From UBA7359 sp963976795 (GTDB lineage Bacteria > Pseudomonadota > Gammaproteobacteria > Eutrophobiales > Eutrophobiaceae), in the NCBI GenBank assembly GCA_963976795.1, contig CAXBLT010000008.1, positions 49,879 through 113,878 of the forward strand: DNA of 64,000 bases, in the 5' to 3' direction. Position numbers and translations under genes: made by a program. Of the stretch, positions 17,780-27,014 are shown piece by piece; the stretch's first letter is position 1; each line of letters opens with the position of its first letter. Under the pieces are notes generated by a model. The model saw nothing but the letters and a program-made list of their open reading frames with translations, made no database searches and was not told the DNA's origin.

Positions 17780-19825
17780 TTATATCTCAGCAGCCAAACG
17801 AGTTCCTTGATCAATCGCACGCTTGGCATCCAACTCTCCAGCAACATCAGCACCTCCTATTAACTCAACCTTGAGACCCGCATCACTTAAATCTTGGAAT
17901 AAATTTCGTCTCGGTTCTTGTCCGGTACAAAGGATTATATTGTCCATTGTGTAGCATTGTGGCTTATTCCGTATGAGTAGATGTAGACCTTCATCGTCAA
18001 TGTACTGATAATGAACAGCGTTTACCATCTTAACTCCATGACGTTTTAAACTAGTACGATGAATCCAGCCTGTGGATTTACCCAAGTTGGCCCCCAATTT
18101 ACTGGAGCTACGCTGAAACAAGGTTATGTCCCTAGAGACTATGAGTTTAATTGGCGTTTTCAATAAACCACCAGCAGATTGATACTTTTGATCAACCCCC
18201 CAATACTTAAGCCAGGCTTCTGTATCTTGTGTTTCGTCAGGATCATGCGCGCATAAATATTCTGCAACATCGAATCCAATACCGCCGGCACCGAGGATAG
18301 CAACCTTTCGACCAACAGGCTTTTGATATTTCAATACATCAAGGTAAGTCAACACACTCGGATGATCTGAACCAGGAATATCGGGAACTCGTGGTGTCAC
18401 TCCACTCGCCAGAATCACCTGCTCATAACCCTTTTCAACTAAAGCAGAAGCTTCAACCCGCGTATTTAAACACAGATCAACTTTAAGCAACTGGATCTGC
18501 TTATTAAAGTAGCGCAATGTCTCATTGAACTCTGCTTTACCCGGCACACGCTTGGCAATATTTAACTGACCGCCGATAACAGTGTCCGCTTCATACAATG
18601 TCACTTTATGTCCGCGTTGTTGTGCCACAATTGCAAAGGCAAGTCCTGCCGGTCCAGCACCAACAACAGCAATGCGTTTTGGTGATGATGTTATCGTATA
18701 ATTTAATTCAGTTTCATGACATGCCCTTGGGTTAACTAAACAAGTACTCAGTTTTTGTACGAAGACATGATCAAGACAGGCCTGGTTACAAGCAATACAG
18801 GTGTTGATTTCATCAGCCCGATCATCTGCAGCCTTATTTATGAATTCTGGATCTGCCAGTAATGGCCTCGCCATGGATACCAGATCGGCGTCACCTTCAC
18901 TAAGGATAGTTTCCGCAACTTCTGGTGTATTAATCCGATTAACCGCCACTAATGGTATTGAATTATCCAGAGATTGCTTAAACTTTTTTGTGACCCAACT
19001 AAATGCTGCGCGAGGCACCATAGTTGCTATTGTCGGGATCCTAGCCTCATGCCACCCGATTCCCGTATTAATAATTGTCGCTCCAGCATCAACAATTGCG
19101 TTACCCAACTGAACAACCTCATCCCACTCACTGCCGTGCGATACTAAATCCAACATGGATAGGCGAAAGATAATGATAAAATCTGATCCCAGCGCTCGTC
19201 GTATCTGGCGAACGATCTCGATGGCAAAGCGATGACGATTCGATGTTGATCCGCCCCATCGATCTGCACGTTTATTAGTACGCGGAGCAATAAATTGATT
19301 GATTAAATAACCTTCTGACCCCATGATTTCGACACCATCATAACCCGCCTCTCGTGCCAATTCCGCGCAACGTACAAAATCACTAATGGTATGTTGAATA
19401 CCCCTTTCACTTAGCTTCCATGGTCGAAATGGGGATATAGGTGATTTAATTGAGGACGCTGAAACTGCAAAAGGATGATAGCTATAACGACCGGCATGGA
19501 GGATCTGTAAAGCAATCTTACTATCGTGCACATGCACTGATTCAGTAATGACGCGATGCTTACCAACCTGTGACGATATGCGTAAATCTGATGCAAAAGG
19601 AGCCAGCCTGCCACGTCGGTTAGGTGCAAAACCGCCGGTAATGATCAAACCTATACCACCTTCGGCTCGTTCCCGATAAAAAGCAGCTAGGCGATTTAAA
19701 TCATTATGGTCTTCTTCTAACCCAGTGTGCATCGAACCCATTACAGAACGGTTTCGTAATTGGGTAAAACCCAGATCCAGCGATTGGAACAGGTTTGGAT
19801 ACGGAGTTTCACTGGCATTATTCAT
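17780..19825 (-). CDS. fadH: 2,4-dienoyl-CoA reductase (NADPH), FadH-like
   Basis: Reduces 2,4-dienoyl-CoA during degradation of unsaturated fatty acids; a flavin and iron-sulfur enzyme. The N-terminal ~330 residues are an old-yellow-enzyme barrel (FMN), with Y173 and the HAGR motif (ILHAGRYS). The [4Fe-4S] cysteines C343, C346, C350 and C362 follow (CIACNQACLDHVF... TCLVNPRAC). Then comes a FAD site (VVGAGPAGLAFA, about 387-398) and an NADPH-binding domain. Length of 681 aa fits FadH. Its own promoter region carries a palindrome matching the fadE/TetR operator. Confidence 0.9.
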   Translation of the reverse strand: MNNASETPYPNLFQSLDLGFTQLRNRSVMGSMHTGLEEDHNDLNRLAAFYRERAEGGIGLIITGGFAPNRRGRLAPFASDLRISSQVGKHRVITESVHVHDSKIALQILHAGRYSYHPFAVSASSIKSPISPFRPWKLSERGIQHTISDFVRCAELAREAGYDGVEIMGSEGYLINQFIAPRTNKRADRWGGSTSNRHRFAIEIVRQIRRALGSDFIIIFRLSMLDLVSHGSEWDEVVQLGNAIVDAGATIINTGIGWHEARIPTIATMVPRAAFSWVTKKFKQSLDNSIPLVAVNRINTPEVAETILSEGDADLVSMARPLLADPEFINKAADDRADEINTCIACNQACLDHVFVQKLSTCLVNPRACHETELNYTITSSPKRIAVVGAGPAGLAFAIVAQQRGHKVTLYEADTVIGGQLNIAKRVPGKAEFNETLRYFNKQIQLLKVDLCLNTRVEASALVEKGYEQVILASGVTPRVPDIPGSDHPSVLTYLDVLKYQKPVGRKVAILGAGGIGFDVAEYLCAHDPDETQDTEAWLKYWGVDQKYQSAGGLLKTPIKLIVSRDITLFQRSSSKLGANLGKSTGWIHRTSLKRHGVKMVNAVHYQYIDDEGLHLLIRNKPQCYTMDNIILCTGQEPRRNLFQDLSDAGLKVELIGGADVAGELDAKRAIDQGTRLAAEI

Positions 19826-19845
19826 ACAATAATATATTTTAATTT

Positions 19846-19861
19846 AAGAGCAACTGCTCGG
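19846..19861. promoter_or_regulatory. Second copy of the TetR-type operator, upstream of fadH
   Basis: AAGAGCAACTGCTCGG, containing the palindrome GAGCA-AC-TGCTC. It matches the core of the fadE/TetR operator (AAGAGCGAGCGCTCGT) at 11 of 16 positions, and most of the core changes are compensatory across the dyad (G-C replaced by A-T). It starts 20 nt before the fadH ATG. I infer that the TetR protein at 16595 also controls fadH. Confidence 0.68.
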
Positions 19862-20028
19862 TATTTTTAATCACAGTGATATATTTAACAAGCATTTTTT
19901 GCAAACGCAGTTACTTAAATAAACAAAAGGGTAGCGGTATTTATGACAGCACAACTAATAAAAGTATCAGTATTTTGATTACAGGACTAAATTAACAAAG
20001 CTTTTCAGCAATAACATCTCGACAACAA

Positions 20029-22359
20029 TCAGACAGTTTTCTTTATCATTATTGCAGCAATTGCCGGTAGTAATAAAATTGCACCAAGCATATTCACTAA
20101 AAACATAAAGGTTAGCAAGATCCCCATGTCTGCCTGAAACTTAAGCGGAGAGAAGATCCAGGTAATAACGCCAATGGCTAATGTGACCCCGGTAAAAATA
20201 ACACTCGAACCGGTTATTTGTAATGTGATTACATAGGCTTCTTTGAGTGACATGCCTTGTTTTAACAAACTATCCAATCTGCTATAGATGTAAATTCCAT
20301 AATCCACTCCCACGCCAACACCTAAGGCAACTACTGGTAAGGTATTCACCTTGAGACCAATCTCTAAAATAGTCATTAAGGCATAAGCTAGCAATGAAAC
20401 CAGCGCCAATGGAATGACGATACACAAGGTTCCCTTAACTGATCTAAACGTGATCAGACATAAAATAATAATTGCCGAGAATACATAAACTAAAATTGGA
20501 AACTGTGCAGCATCTACTTCTTCATTGGTTGCTGCCATTACACCAACGTTACCTGTAGCCAGGTTGAATTTTATTGTCTCTGAATCAAACTGTTTCCGAA
20601 AGGATTTAATATTATCGACAATATTAGAGATTGTTTCTGCTTTATGATCCCTGGTGAATATTAATACAGGAATAACACTGCAATCACTATTCAACAGTCC
20701 GGATGATGTTGGCACATAGGAAACCGATTGAACCAGCACTGACTGATTCCGTGGTAAAACTTGCCATTTAATATTACCTTCATTCCAGCCAGCATTAATA
20801 CGTTTGGCAACTGACGGGAGTCCGATAACTGATTGTACGCCATCAACATTTCTCATCGCCCATTCAAAACGATCTATCGTATCCATCACATCATAATTAA
20901 TACATCCCTCCGGAATGGTTTCCACTATGACAGATATAAGATCAACACCGATTGAAAATCGGTCTGCAATAACATCTGTATCAATATTATATTGAGAGTC
21001 ACCATGTAATTCAGGCACACCCCGATGCAGATCACCAATTCTAATATCAGCTCCTTTCCAGATACCAAAGCCGAATAAGACGAAGCTGAGAAGAATTATT
21101 TTTGTTGCTGGACCACGCTCAGAAACATGGGCCAGTTTTTTCCAGAAAGGTAATAAGGCATCGGCACGACTAATAAGCTTATTTCTATATTTTTCACCTA
21201 AGTTTATGTAAGAAAGGAGTACTGGTAACAGGATCAAGTTGGTCAGGATAATTACCGCAACACCAAGGCTCGCAGTAATTGCCATTTCCTGAATAATTTC
21301 AATTTCTATCAGTAATATAGTAATGAAACCGATCGTGTCGCTGACCAATGCAATAACACCTGGCACTAGCAAACGTCTAAAACTACGCTTGGCAGCATGC
21401 AGACTACTATTGCCAAGAAAGACTTCAGATCTGAAAGAGCTGATCATTTGCACACCATGACTAACACCAATCGCAAATATCAGAAATGGCACTAGTATCG
21501 ACATAGGATCGATACCGAACCCAAGTAAAGGAAGTATGCCTAATTGCCAAATTACAGCTATTAATGAACAGGTGAGAGGAATGATGGTCAGTTTGATAGA
21601 TTGCGAATAGAGATAGACTAACAGTGCTGTAATAAATAAAGCGATAATAAAAAAAAGAACGACTCGCTTTGCACCTTCAGTGATATCACCTATTACCTTG
21701 GCAAAACCGATTATGTGGTAATTGATGTCCACCCCGACAACTGCATTACTATGCTTCTGCCGTATGTTTTCTTCTAGTTGTCTTGCAACGTCGACATAAT
21801 TCAACCGCTTACCTGTATTAGGATGAAACTCTAAAAGTTCTGCGCTAATAAGTGCTCCTGAAAAATCATTGGCAACTAATCTACCGACAATACCTGCTTT
21901 GATAATATTCTCTTTGACTCTGGCGCGACCTTCCGCCGTATTTTCATAATCATCAGGGACAACATTGCCACCGGCAATACCATCCTCCACAACTTCTGTA
22001 AACCTGACATTAGGCGTAAAAATTGATGTAACCCGTGTCCGATCTACACCCTCAATAAAAAACACATCATCTGTTGTTTGTTTCAATGCATCAAAAAACT
22101 CTGAGGTAAACATATCTCCATCTTTAGCAACCAATGCAACGAGCACTCGGTTTGCACCACCAAATTCTTCTCTATGTTTGGTAAACGTCTGCATGTATTC
22201 ATGCTGAAGCGGTAATAGTTTTGAAAACCCTGCATCAATTTTTAACTTCATCGCTGATGAAAACATGAAGATCGTAACAAACACAAAAAACACCATCACC
22301 CACCGACGATTAGAAAACAGTGTTTTTTCCAGCGTGCTTATGATTTTTGAATCAGCCAT
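20029..22359 (-). CDS. RND-superfamily (MMPL) transporter
   Basis: Inner-membrane transporter of the RND/MMPL type, predicted to move hydrophobic compounds. It has an N-terminal membrane helix (WVMVFFVFVTIFMFSSAMKL), a periplasmic loop, a block of five to six helices (VVLFFIIALFITALLVYLY through VAVIILTNLILLPVLLSY), then a second repeat with the same pattern. The TM4-like segments PFLIFAIGVSHGVQM and LPVVALGVGVGVDYGIYIYSRL are MMPL hallmarks. The length (776 aa) is shorter than AcrB-type efflux pumps, and there is no adaptor gene beside it. It is the last gene of the DUF1302-DUF1329-YCF48-RND cluster. Confidence 0.9.
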   Translation of the reverse strand: MADSKIISTLEKTLFSNRRWVMVFFVFVTIFMFSSAMKLKIDAGFSKLLPLQHEYMQTFTKHREEFGGANRVLVALVAKDGDMFTSEFFDALKQTTDDVFFIEGVDRTRVTSIFTPNVRFTEVVEDGIAGGNVVPDDYENTAEGRARVKENIIKAGIVGRLVANDFSGALISAELLEFHPNTGKRLNYVDVARQLEENIRQKHSNAVVGVDINYHIIGFAKVIGDITEGAKRVVLFFIIALFITALLVYLYSQSIKLTIIPLTCSLIAVIWQLGILPLLGFGIDPMSILVPFLIFAIGVSHGVQMISSFRSEVFLGNSSLHAAKRSFRRLLVPGVIALVSDTIGFITILLIEIEIIQEMAITASLGVAVIILTNLILLPVLLSYINLGEKYRNKLISRADALLPFWKKLAHVSERGPATKIILLSFVLFGFGIWKGADIRIGDLHRGVPELHGDSQYNIDTDVIADRFSIGVDLISVIVETIPEGCINYDVMDTIDRFEWAMRNVDGVQSVIGLPSVAKRINAGWNEGNIKWQVLPRNQSVLVQSVSYVPTSSGLLNSDCSVIPVLIFTRDHKAETISNIVDNIKSFRKQFDSETIKFNLATGNVGVMAATNEEVDAAQFPILVYVFSAIIILCLITFRSVKGTLCIVIPLALVSLLAYALMTILEIGLKVNTLPVVALGVGVGVDYGIYIYSRLDSLLKQGMSLKEAYVITLQITGSSVIFTGVTLAIGVITWIFSPLKFQADMGILLTFMFLVNMLGAILLLPAIAAIMIKKTV

Positions 22360-22369
22360 ATGACTTGTC

Positions 22370-23392
22370 CTACTTAAGTAGCTCGACCCCTTTTTCCCCT
22401 ACTGTAAACAATCTGTCTTCCGAACTTTGTATGATTGCGGTAAAACCATCCCGATGGCCTTGTTCCACTAATAAAAAACTCAGTCCATCATCAATACTTT
22501 TCAGAATCGTACCTCCCAATCCAGTGATATAAATTTCACCCGCCGTTGTTATAATTCCATTTGTTAGCATCTCTTGAGTTGGGGTTTTAATTTCCTGCCA
22601 ACTTTCACCCGCATCGTTAGATCGAAAAAGGTGTCCTCGTAAACCAAAGGCCAGAACACTATCGCCGTTCAATGGTAATACACCAAAAAATGAACCAATG
22701 TAGGGAGATGTTAAGGCAATCCAACTAACACCAGAATCATCTGAGCGATAGATATTTCCAGCTTCAGCAGCAATGTATAACGTTCCATTCTCTGATATAG
22801 CGATACTATTTAAATGTAGATCATACGAATCAAGAAAATCATCATCATCGGAACTTGTAACTGATTTATCTGTGTTTATATTCATCTCGCTGACGTTCCA
22901 GCTTACACCACCATCGTTAGAAACAAGATATAACCCATAAGCACCTATTGCCAATCCATGCTTATCGTCTTTAAACCAGATATCAAACAAAGGTGTCTCA
23001 CCTTCTGGATCGTAATATGTCTTTTGCCAATGTTTCCCGGCATCTGTGGTTAGTAAAATAACGGCATCATGCCCCACAGCCCAACCATTTTGCTTGTCAT
23101 GAAAATAAACACCAGTGAGTGTGGCCCTTGTAGGCACGATGACCTGCTCCCAGTTTTCTCCACGGGATGAAACAAGTACATGCCCACGTTCACCAACTAC
23201 AGCCATCACACCTTCTCTGGATATACCATCCAACAACATAGATTGAACTGCCAACTTGGCCTTAACAGAACTATCATTAGCCTGAATATCGACGGGCAAT
23301 AATATGCTTACGATCAATGAGAGAGAGAAAAAAACTTTTTGTAAAATAAATTCATCTATGGAAAATAAATTTCGCATATGTTCAGTCACCAT
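22370..23392 (-). CDS. YCF48/BNR-repeat periplasmic protein
   Basis: Exported beta-propeller resembling the photosystem II assembly factor Ycf48. It has an N-terminal signal peptide (VFFSLSLIVSILLPVDIQAND). Repeats with the BNR/Asp-box pattern are visible: SSRGENWEQV, TTDAGKHWQKT, SNDGGVSWNV, SDDSGVSWIA, SNDAGESWQEI and SIDDGLSFLLV. In non-photosynthetic proteobacteria this type is often found beside RND transporters of the MMPL type, as here (10 nt upstream of the transporter gene). It probably works with the transporter in the periplasm; the function is unproven. Confidence 0.88.
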   Translation of the reverse strand: MVTEHMRNLFSIDEFILQKVFFSLSLIVSILLPVDIQANDSSVKAKLAVQSMLLDGISREGVMAVVGERGHVLVSSRGENWEQVIVPTRATLTGVYFHDKQNGWAVGHDAVILLTTDAGKHWQKTYYDPEGETPLFDIWFKDDKHGLAIGAYGLYLVSNDGGVSWNVSEMNINTDKSVTSSDDDDFLDSYDLHLNSIAISENGTLYIAAEAGNIYRSDDSGVSWIALTSPYIGSFFGVLPLNGDSVLAFGLRGHLFRSNDAGESWQEIKTPTQEMLTNGIITTAGEIYITGLGGTILKSIDDGLSFLLVEQGHRDGFTAIIQSSEDRLFTVGEKGVELLK

Positions 23393-23441
23393 CCTTATGA
23401 ATTATGTATCGTCGCGGCAGGCATACAGTCCACTTTCTGAC

Positions 23442-23483
23442 ATAAAAAACGCCTAGTCTGCAAACGAGCAACACTAAGCGTTT
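23442..23483 (-). terminator. Rho-independent terminator after the DUF1329 gene
   Basis: In the minus-strand transcript AAACGCTTAGT pairs with ACTAGGCGTTT (11 bp with one G-U) around a 15-nt loop, followed at once by a T run. It lies 47-88 nt past the DUF1329 stop. It separates the DUF1302-DUF1329 transcript from the YCF48-RND pair, either fully or as partial read-through. Confidence 0.75.
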
Positions 23484-23529
23484 AAATTTTTGACCAATTC
23501 GCAATTTAGCCATCAACAGAAAGATTGCT

Positions 23530-24882
23530 TTATCGTTTCCCTGCCCTTCTCAATGCTGATGGGGTAAATTCACTCGTATCAAATTGTGCATCAAAATTAT
23601 ACGGCTTATTCTCATTTGTTAAGCCGATCGCGATATAACGTCCAGCTTGCAAATCTGTATGAACCTCAAGTGTCGTCCATAAATTAGGGACATTATAATG
23701 ATTGATAGCGAAACCTTCTGAAACACGCCACAACTGATCACGATTATCATACTGATCAACTGTCAAAATTTGCCATGAATCTTCATCTATATAAAAAGTG
23801 CGTCTTTTATATAGATGTCTAGACCCTTCTTTCAGCGTTGCATCTACAACCCACACTCTATGTAATTCATAACGTGGGATTTCAGGGTTTATATGTAGTG
23901 GCTTTAAAATATCGGCATACTTAACACTAGGATCCTGAAGCTTATAATTATTATAAGGCACATATATTTCCTTTTTCCCCACCAGCTTCCAGTTGTATCT
24001 TTCAGGACTGCCATTAAACATATCAAACTGATCATTCGTGCGCATCCCGTCAGATGCCGTTCCCGGATTATCAAATGCCACGTTAGGTGCGCGTCTGACA
24101 CGACGTTGCCCCGGGTTATATAACCAGGCCTTACGGTTTTCTGCCTTCTGATTTAAAGTTTCATGTACTAAAAGGATGCCTCCAGCCAAACGAGCGGGTG
24201 CTTTAACTTCTTGCTTGAAATATAAAATAATATTATTCAGTTTCTCAGCGGTCATCCCTGGCAGGTTATATTGCAGGTTAAACTGATCTGAAAACTCCAC
24301 TAAGGTATAACTACCACCACGGGTAGGGGCAGCTTGAGCTATCTCGCGTTCAGCAAAATCGGCACGGAACCTAAGGATATGATTCCAGATAACTTCCAAC
24401 CCGTTCGACGGAACTGGAAAAGGGATACCTATGATTGCATTATCAACACCATTGCCATCTGCCGTGAGTTTGGCAGCAGCTGCTATTTTTTTGGTCGCAT
24501 CATAAACATGTTGCGGTGCTGCAGCTGAACGATGTGTCGGATAAATATTCATCTTGAAGCTATCAGGATAAGTTTCCAATAAGGCCTTATGACCCTCTGT
24601 CAATTTATCTGTGTGCTCAGCCATGTTGTCTGGCGTAATTGTTACTTTAATAACATCACCGGCATACGGATCAACATAATAGCCCCCTTCTGAATAGCCA
24701 GAAGGTGCTTGTGTCAATCCACCTTCCCATGCGGGGATTGAGCCATCCGAATTACCTGCTTTTTCACCACCCAGCGGTGTTAATTCATTACCAAGTTTAG
24801 CAACTTGATCGGCAGATAATTCAGCATACACATTTGATGTGATAAATAAGAAGGAAAGGAGAAGTATTTTCATATTATTCAT
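23530..24882 (-). CDS. DUF1329 outer-membrane-associated protein
   Basis: DUF1329 family, distantly related to the LolA/LolB/RseB lipoprotein-carrier fold. The signal peptide is MKILLLSFLFITSNVYA; the mature protein begins ELSADQVAKLG. Family features include the early GGEKAGNSDGSIPAWEGGL and the YNPGQRRVRRAPNVAFDNP segment. I start at the ATG at 24882, which has GGAG about 9 nt upstream; an ATG at 24897 is in frame but has no Shine-Dalgarno. It begins 19 nt after the DUF1302 stop. DUF1302 and DUF1329 are regularly paired; the biochemical role is not established. Confidence 0.9.
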   Translation of the reverse strand: MNNMKILLLSFLFITSNVYAELSADQVAKLGNELTPLGGEKAGNSDGSIPAWEGGLTQAPSGYSEGGYYVDPYAGDVIKVTITPDNMAEHTDKLTEGHKALLETYPDSFKMNIYPTHRSAAAPQHVYDATKKIAAAAKLTADGNGVDNAIIGIPFPVPSNGLEVIWNHILRFRADFAEREIAQAAPTRGGSYTLVEFSDQFNLQYNLPGMTAEKLNNIILYFKQEVKAPARLAGGILLVHETLNQKAENRKAWLYNPGQRRVRRAPNVAFDNPGTASDGMRTNDQFDMFNGSPERYNWKLVGKKEIYVPYNNYKLQDPSVKYADILKPLHINPEIPRYELHRVWVVDATLKEGSRHLYKRRTFYIDEDSWQILTVDQYDNRDQLWRVSEGFAINHYNVPNLWTTLEVHTDLQAGRYIAIGLTNENKPYNFDAQFDTSEFTPSALRRAGKR

Positions 24883-24901
24883 TATTTTTGTCTCCATAAT
24901 C

Positions 24902-26854
24902 CTAAAAAGAATAACTCAAATTAAATGCCATAAAATCACGATCATTTAACAAATTATACCGGCCGGCGCCTGAGAATCCTGTGTAGCTAAGATCAGCTCG
25001 CCATTCGTTTTGATAGTCTGCACTTATACCCAATGTAAGTGCTCTACGACCTTCAAGAAAATTTCCACCAGGCCCCGGAGTTATTCCACTCACATCCTGT
25101 GAAAAAGCAAATCGTGGAGACATATTTATGGATCCAATAAAATTATTATAGGTCAAACGACCAGCAATTCTGAATCCCCATGACGTTGCATCAGCAAAAT
25201 GATCAGCATCTTCAGCAGCCTTTCCTGCGTGAAGTCCAGCCGTACCTTGCGTCACGTTACCACTGACAAAGGTACCAGCTCCGTTTAAACGCAGATCAGC
25301 CTTATTTGGCATATTATGAACATGTGTAATCCCAACCTCACCAATCAAAACCCCTTGATTTGCTTTTAACATTGGGCCAAAAACCTGGGTCGCTGTTACC
25401 TGAAACTGACTCACATTACGCTCTATATAACCTTGGATAACCTGATCAGTTCCCGTGCTAGCGCAACCGGGATCAACTTGATTGAGCCCGGCAGCACCAC
25501 CAATTTGTCCGTTAATAGGGCAAAGCGCTGTAAACAAGAGTTCGACATCATCAATTTGTAGAGGTGCGTCGTGTATTAATGTGTATTCCCCCTGAAGGGC
25601 AATGCCCTTAACCTGAGTATTAAAACTTAATCCGAGCCGTTGGATATCATTGGGATATTCGATAATGTAATTCGCCGTCTGTGCATATGAAGCAATTTGA
25701 ATAGTGTCACCAAAAGCATTTACTGCTGTTGCGCCTGCTACACCAGCCGCCGTGCCAGTGCGTGCACTAATTATCGGCGTTCTACTATGGTGATTGATGA
25801 AATACAGTCCGAACTCTGTGTCATTCAATTCTTCCGAATAATATTTCAGTGCGAAGCCAAACTCCCCGCCATTACCCGGTCGGTCGTCTGCGGCACGTTT
25901 AACAGCGAGAAACTCTGTATCGAATGCATCGAAACTTAAACCAGATGCAGCCAAGGCTCCATTTAATGCAGCAAAAACACCAGCACCACCGACTGCCGCC
26001 TGAACATTCGTCCCTCTATCAGAAGCAGCACCAAAACCAAGAAAGACTTTATCACCACCATCACCAACAAAGTCATTAGTCGAGAAATAAGATCCCACCG
26101 GCTCAATAATGGTGCGCTCCCAGTCGTATTGGTAATAGGCATCAAAGGATAAGTTATCGGTAGGTGCGATAGTGAAACTCACCATACCCACGGGTACTAA
26201 GGCATCTTTTATTTGTGACCCCGGAGTACGCAATTTACTAACATCAAAAGGATTAATAATATTAATACCATTTTGAATAAAAGTACTCTCACCCCAGCTT
26301 AGAACCTGTTCACCTACACGAATGTTGGCTGGCATGGAACCAACGTCAAAATCAGCCCAGACATACAGATCTTGTAGATTGAGGTTTTGTGAAACTAACC
26401 TGTCCGCTTTGCCGCTCAATGGAGTACGACTGCCGGCATCCATACTTTCAGAGTCGTAAAACCCATTAAAGCGCGTAAAAAGACCAAAGTTCCCATAGCT
26501 CAAGTCCATTTCAGTGGTAAATTTTACCACGTTACTGATTAGCCCATCGTCATAATTCTGATTGCCATCATCTGAGTTCTCAGAAAAGCCGGTACCTACT
26601 ATGGAGCCATCTGTCCCTGCTAACCCTTGTCCCGCTGCATCGTCAGTAAGACCTATAATCCGTGTATCTTCTGCTGACATCCTGGTCGCAGTTCCATAGG
26701 TCAGTGTGGTATCGACATTGCCGGAAAAGTCACCAGATTCAAAACTGACACTATAAGCTGGGAACGAAACCATCGAAAAAATATTGAAGGTAATGAATAG
26801 GACTGCGAAAAGCTGAATGCCTGATCGCGATTTTAACGGCCCGTATAGAATCAT
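24902..26854 (-). CDS. DUF1302 outer-membrane beta-barrel protein
   Basis: Predicted outer-membrane barrel of the DUF1302 family. A long N-terminal signal (IQLFAVLFITFNIFSMVSFPAYS) is followed by a glycine- and aromatic-rich barrel with many alternating strands. It ends LSYSF, the C-terminal phenylalanine typical of Bam-assembled proteins. A strong Shine-Dalgarno (GGGAGGG) lies about 8 nt before the ATG. It leads the DUF1302-DUF1329 unit. Cluster partners and the beta-oxidation neighbours suggest traffic of a hydrophobic substrate across the outer membrane (inference). Confidence 0.9.
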   Translation of the reverse strand: MILYGPLKSRSGIQLFAVLFITFNIFSMVSFPAYSVSFESGDFSGNVDTTLTYGTATRMSAEDTRIIGLTDDAAGQGLAGTDGSIVGTGFSENSDDGNQNYDDGLISNVVKFTTEMDLSYGNFGLFTRFNGFYDSESMDAGSRTPLSGKADRLVSQNLNLQDLYVWADFDVGSMPANIRVGEQVLSWGESTFIQNGINIINPFDVSKLRTPGSQIKDALVPVGMVSFTIAPTDNLSFDAYYQYDWERTIIEPVGSYFSTNDFVGDGGDKVFLGFGAASDRGTNVQAAVGGAGVFAALNGALAASGLSFDAFDTEFLAVKRAADDRPGNGGEFGFALKYYSEELNDTEFGLYFINHHSRTPIISARTGTAAGVAGATAVNAFGDTIQIASYAQTANYIIEYPNDIQRLGLSFNTQVKGIALQGEYTLIHDAPLQIDDVELLFTALCPINGQIGGAAGLNQVDPGCASTGTDQVIQGYIERNVSQFQVTATQVFGPMLKANQGVLIGEVGITHVHNMPNKADLRLNGAGTFVSGNVTQGTAGLHAGKAAEDADHFADATSWGFRIAGRLTYNNFIGSINMSPRFAFSQDVSGITPGPGGNFLEGRRALTLGISADYQNEWRADLSYTGFSGAGRYNLLNDRDFMAFNLSYSF

Positions 26855-27014
26855 TTGGACACCCTCCCCTGTGATGAGGTTTTAATTATTTTTATTTGAA
26901 AATAAATCGCACATAAATAACTCTATATCTAATACTACTATCAATTTAAGTATAGACAATACAAAACAACATTTTGGTTGAAAGATACATTGCTATATTG
27001 CAGCGCAATATAAA

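Noticed and set aside
23461..23475. A half-site resembling the TetR operator (ACGAGCAACA) near the YCF48 promoter
   Set aside because: Only one arm matches and it lies in the loop of the terminator; too weak to include in the regulon.
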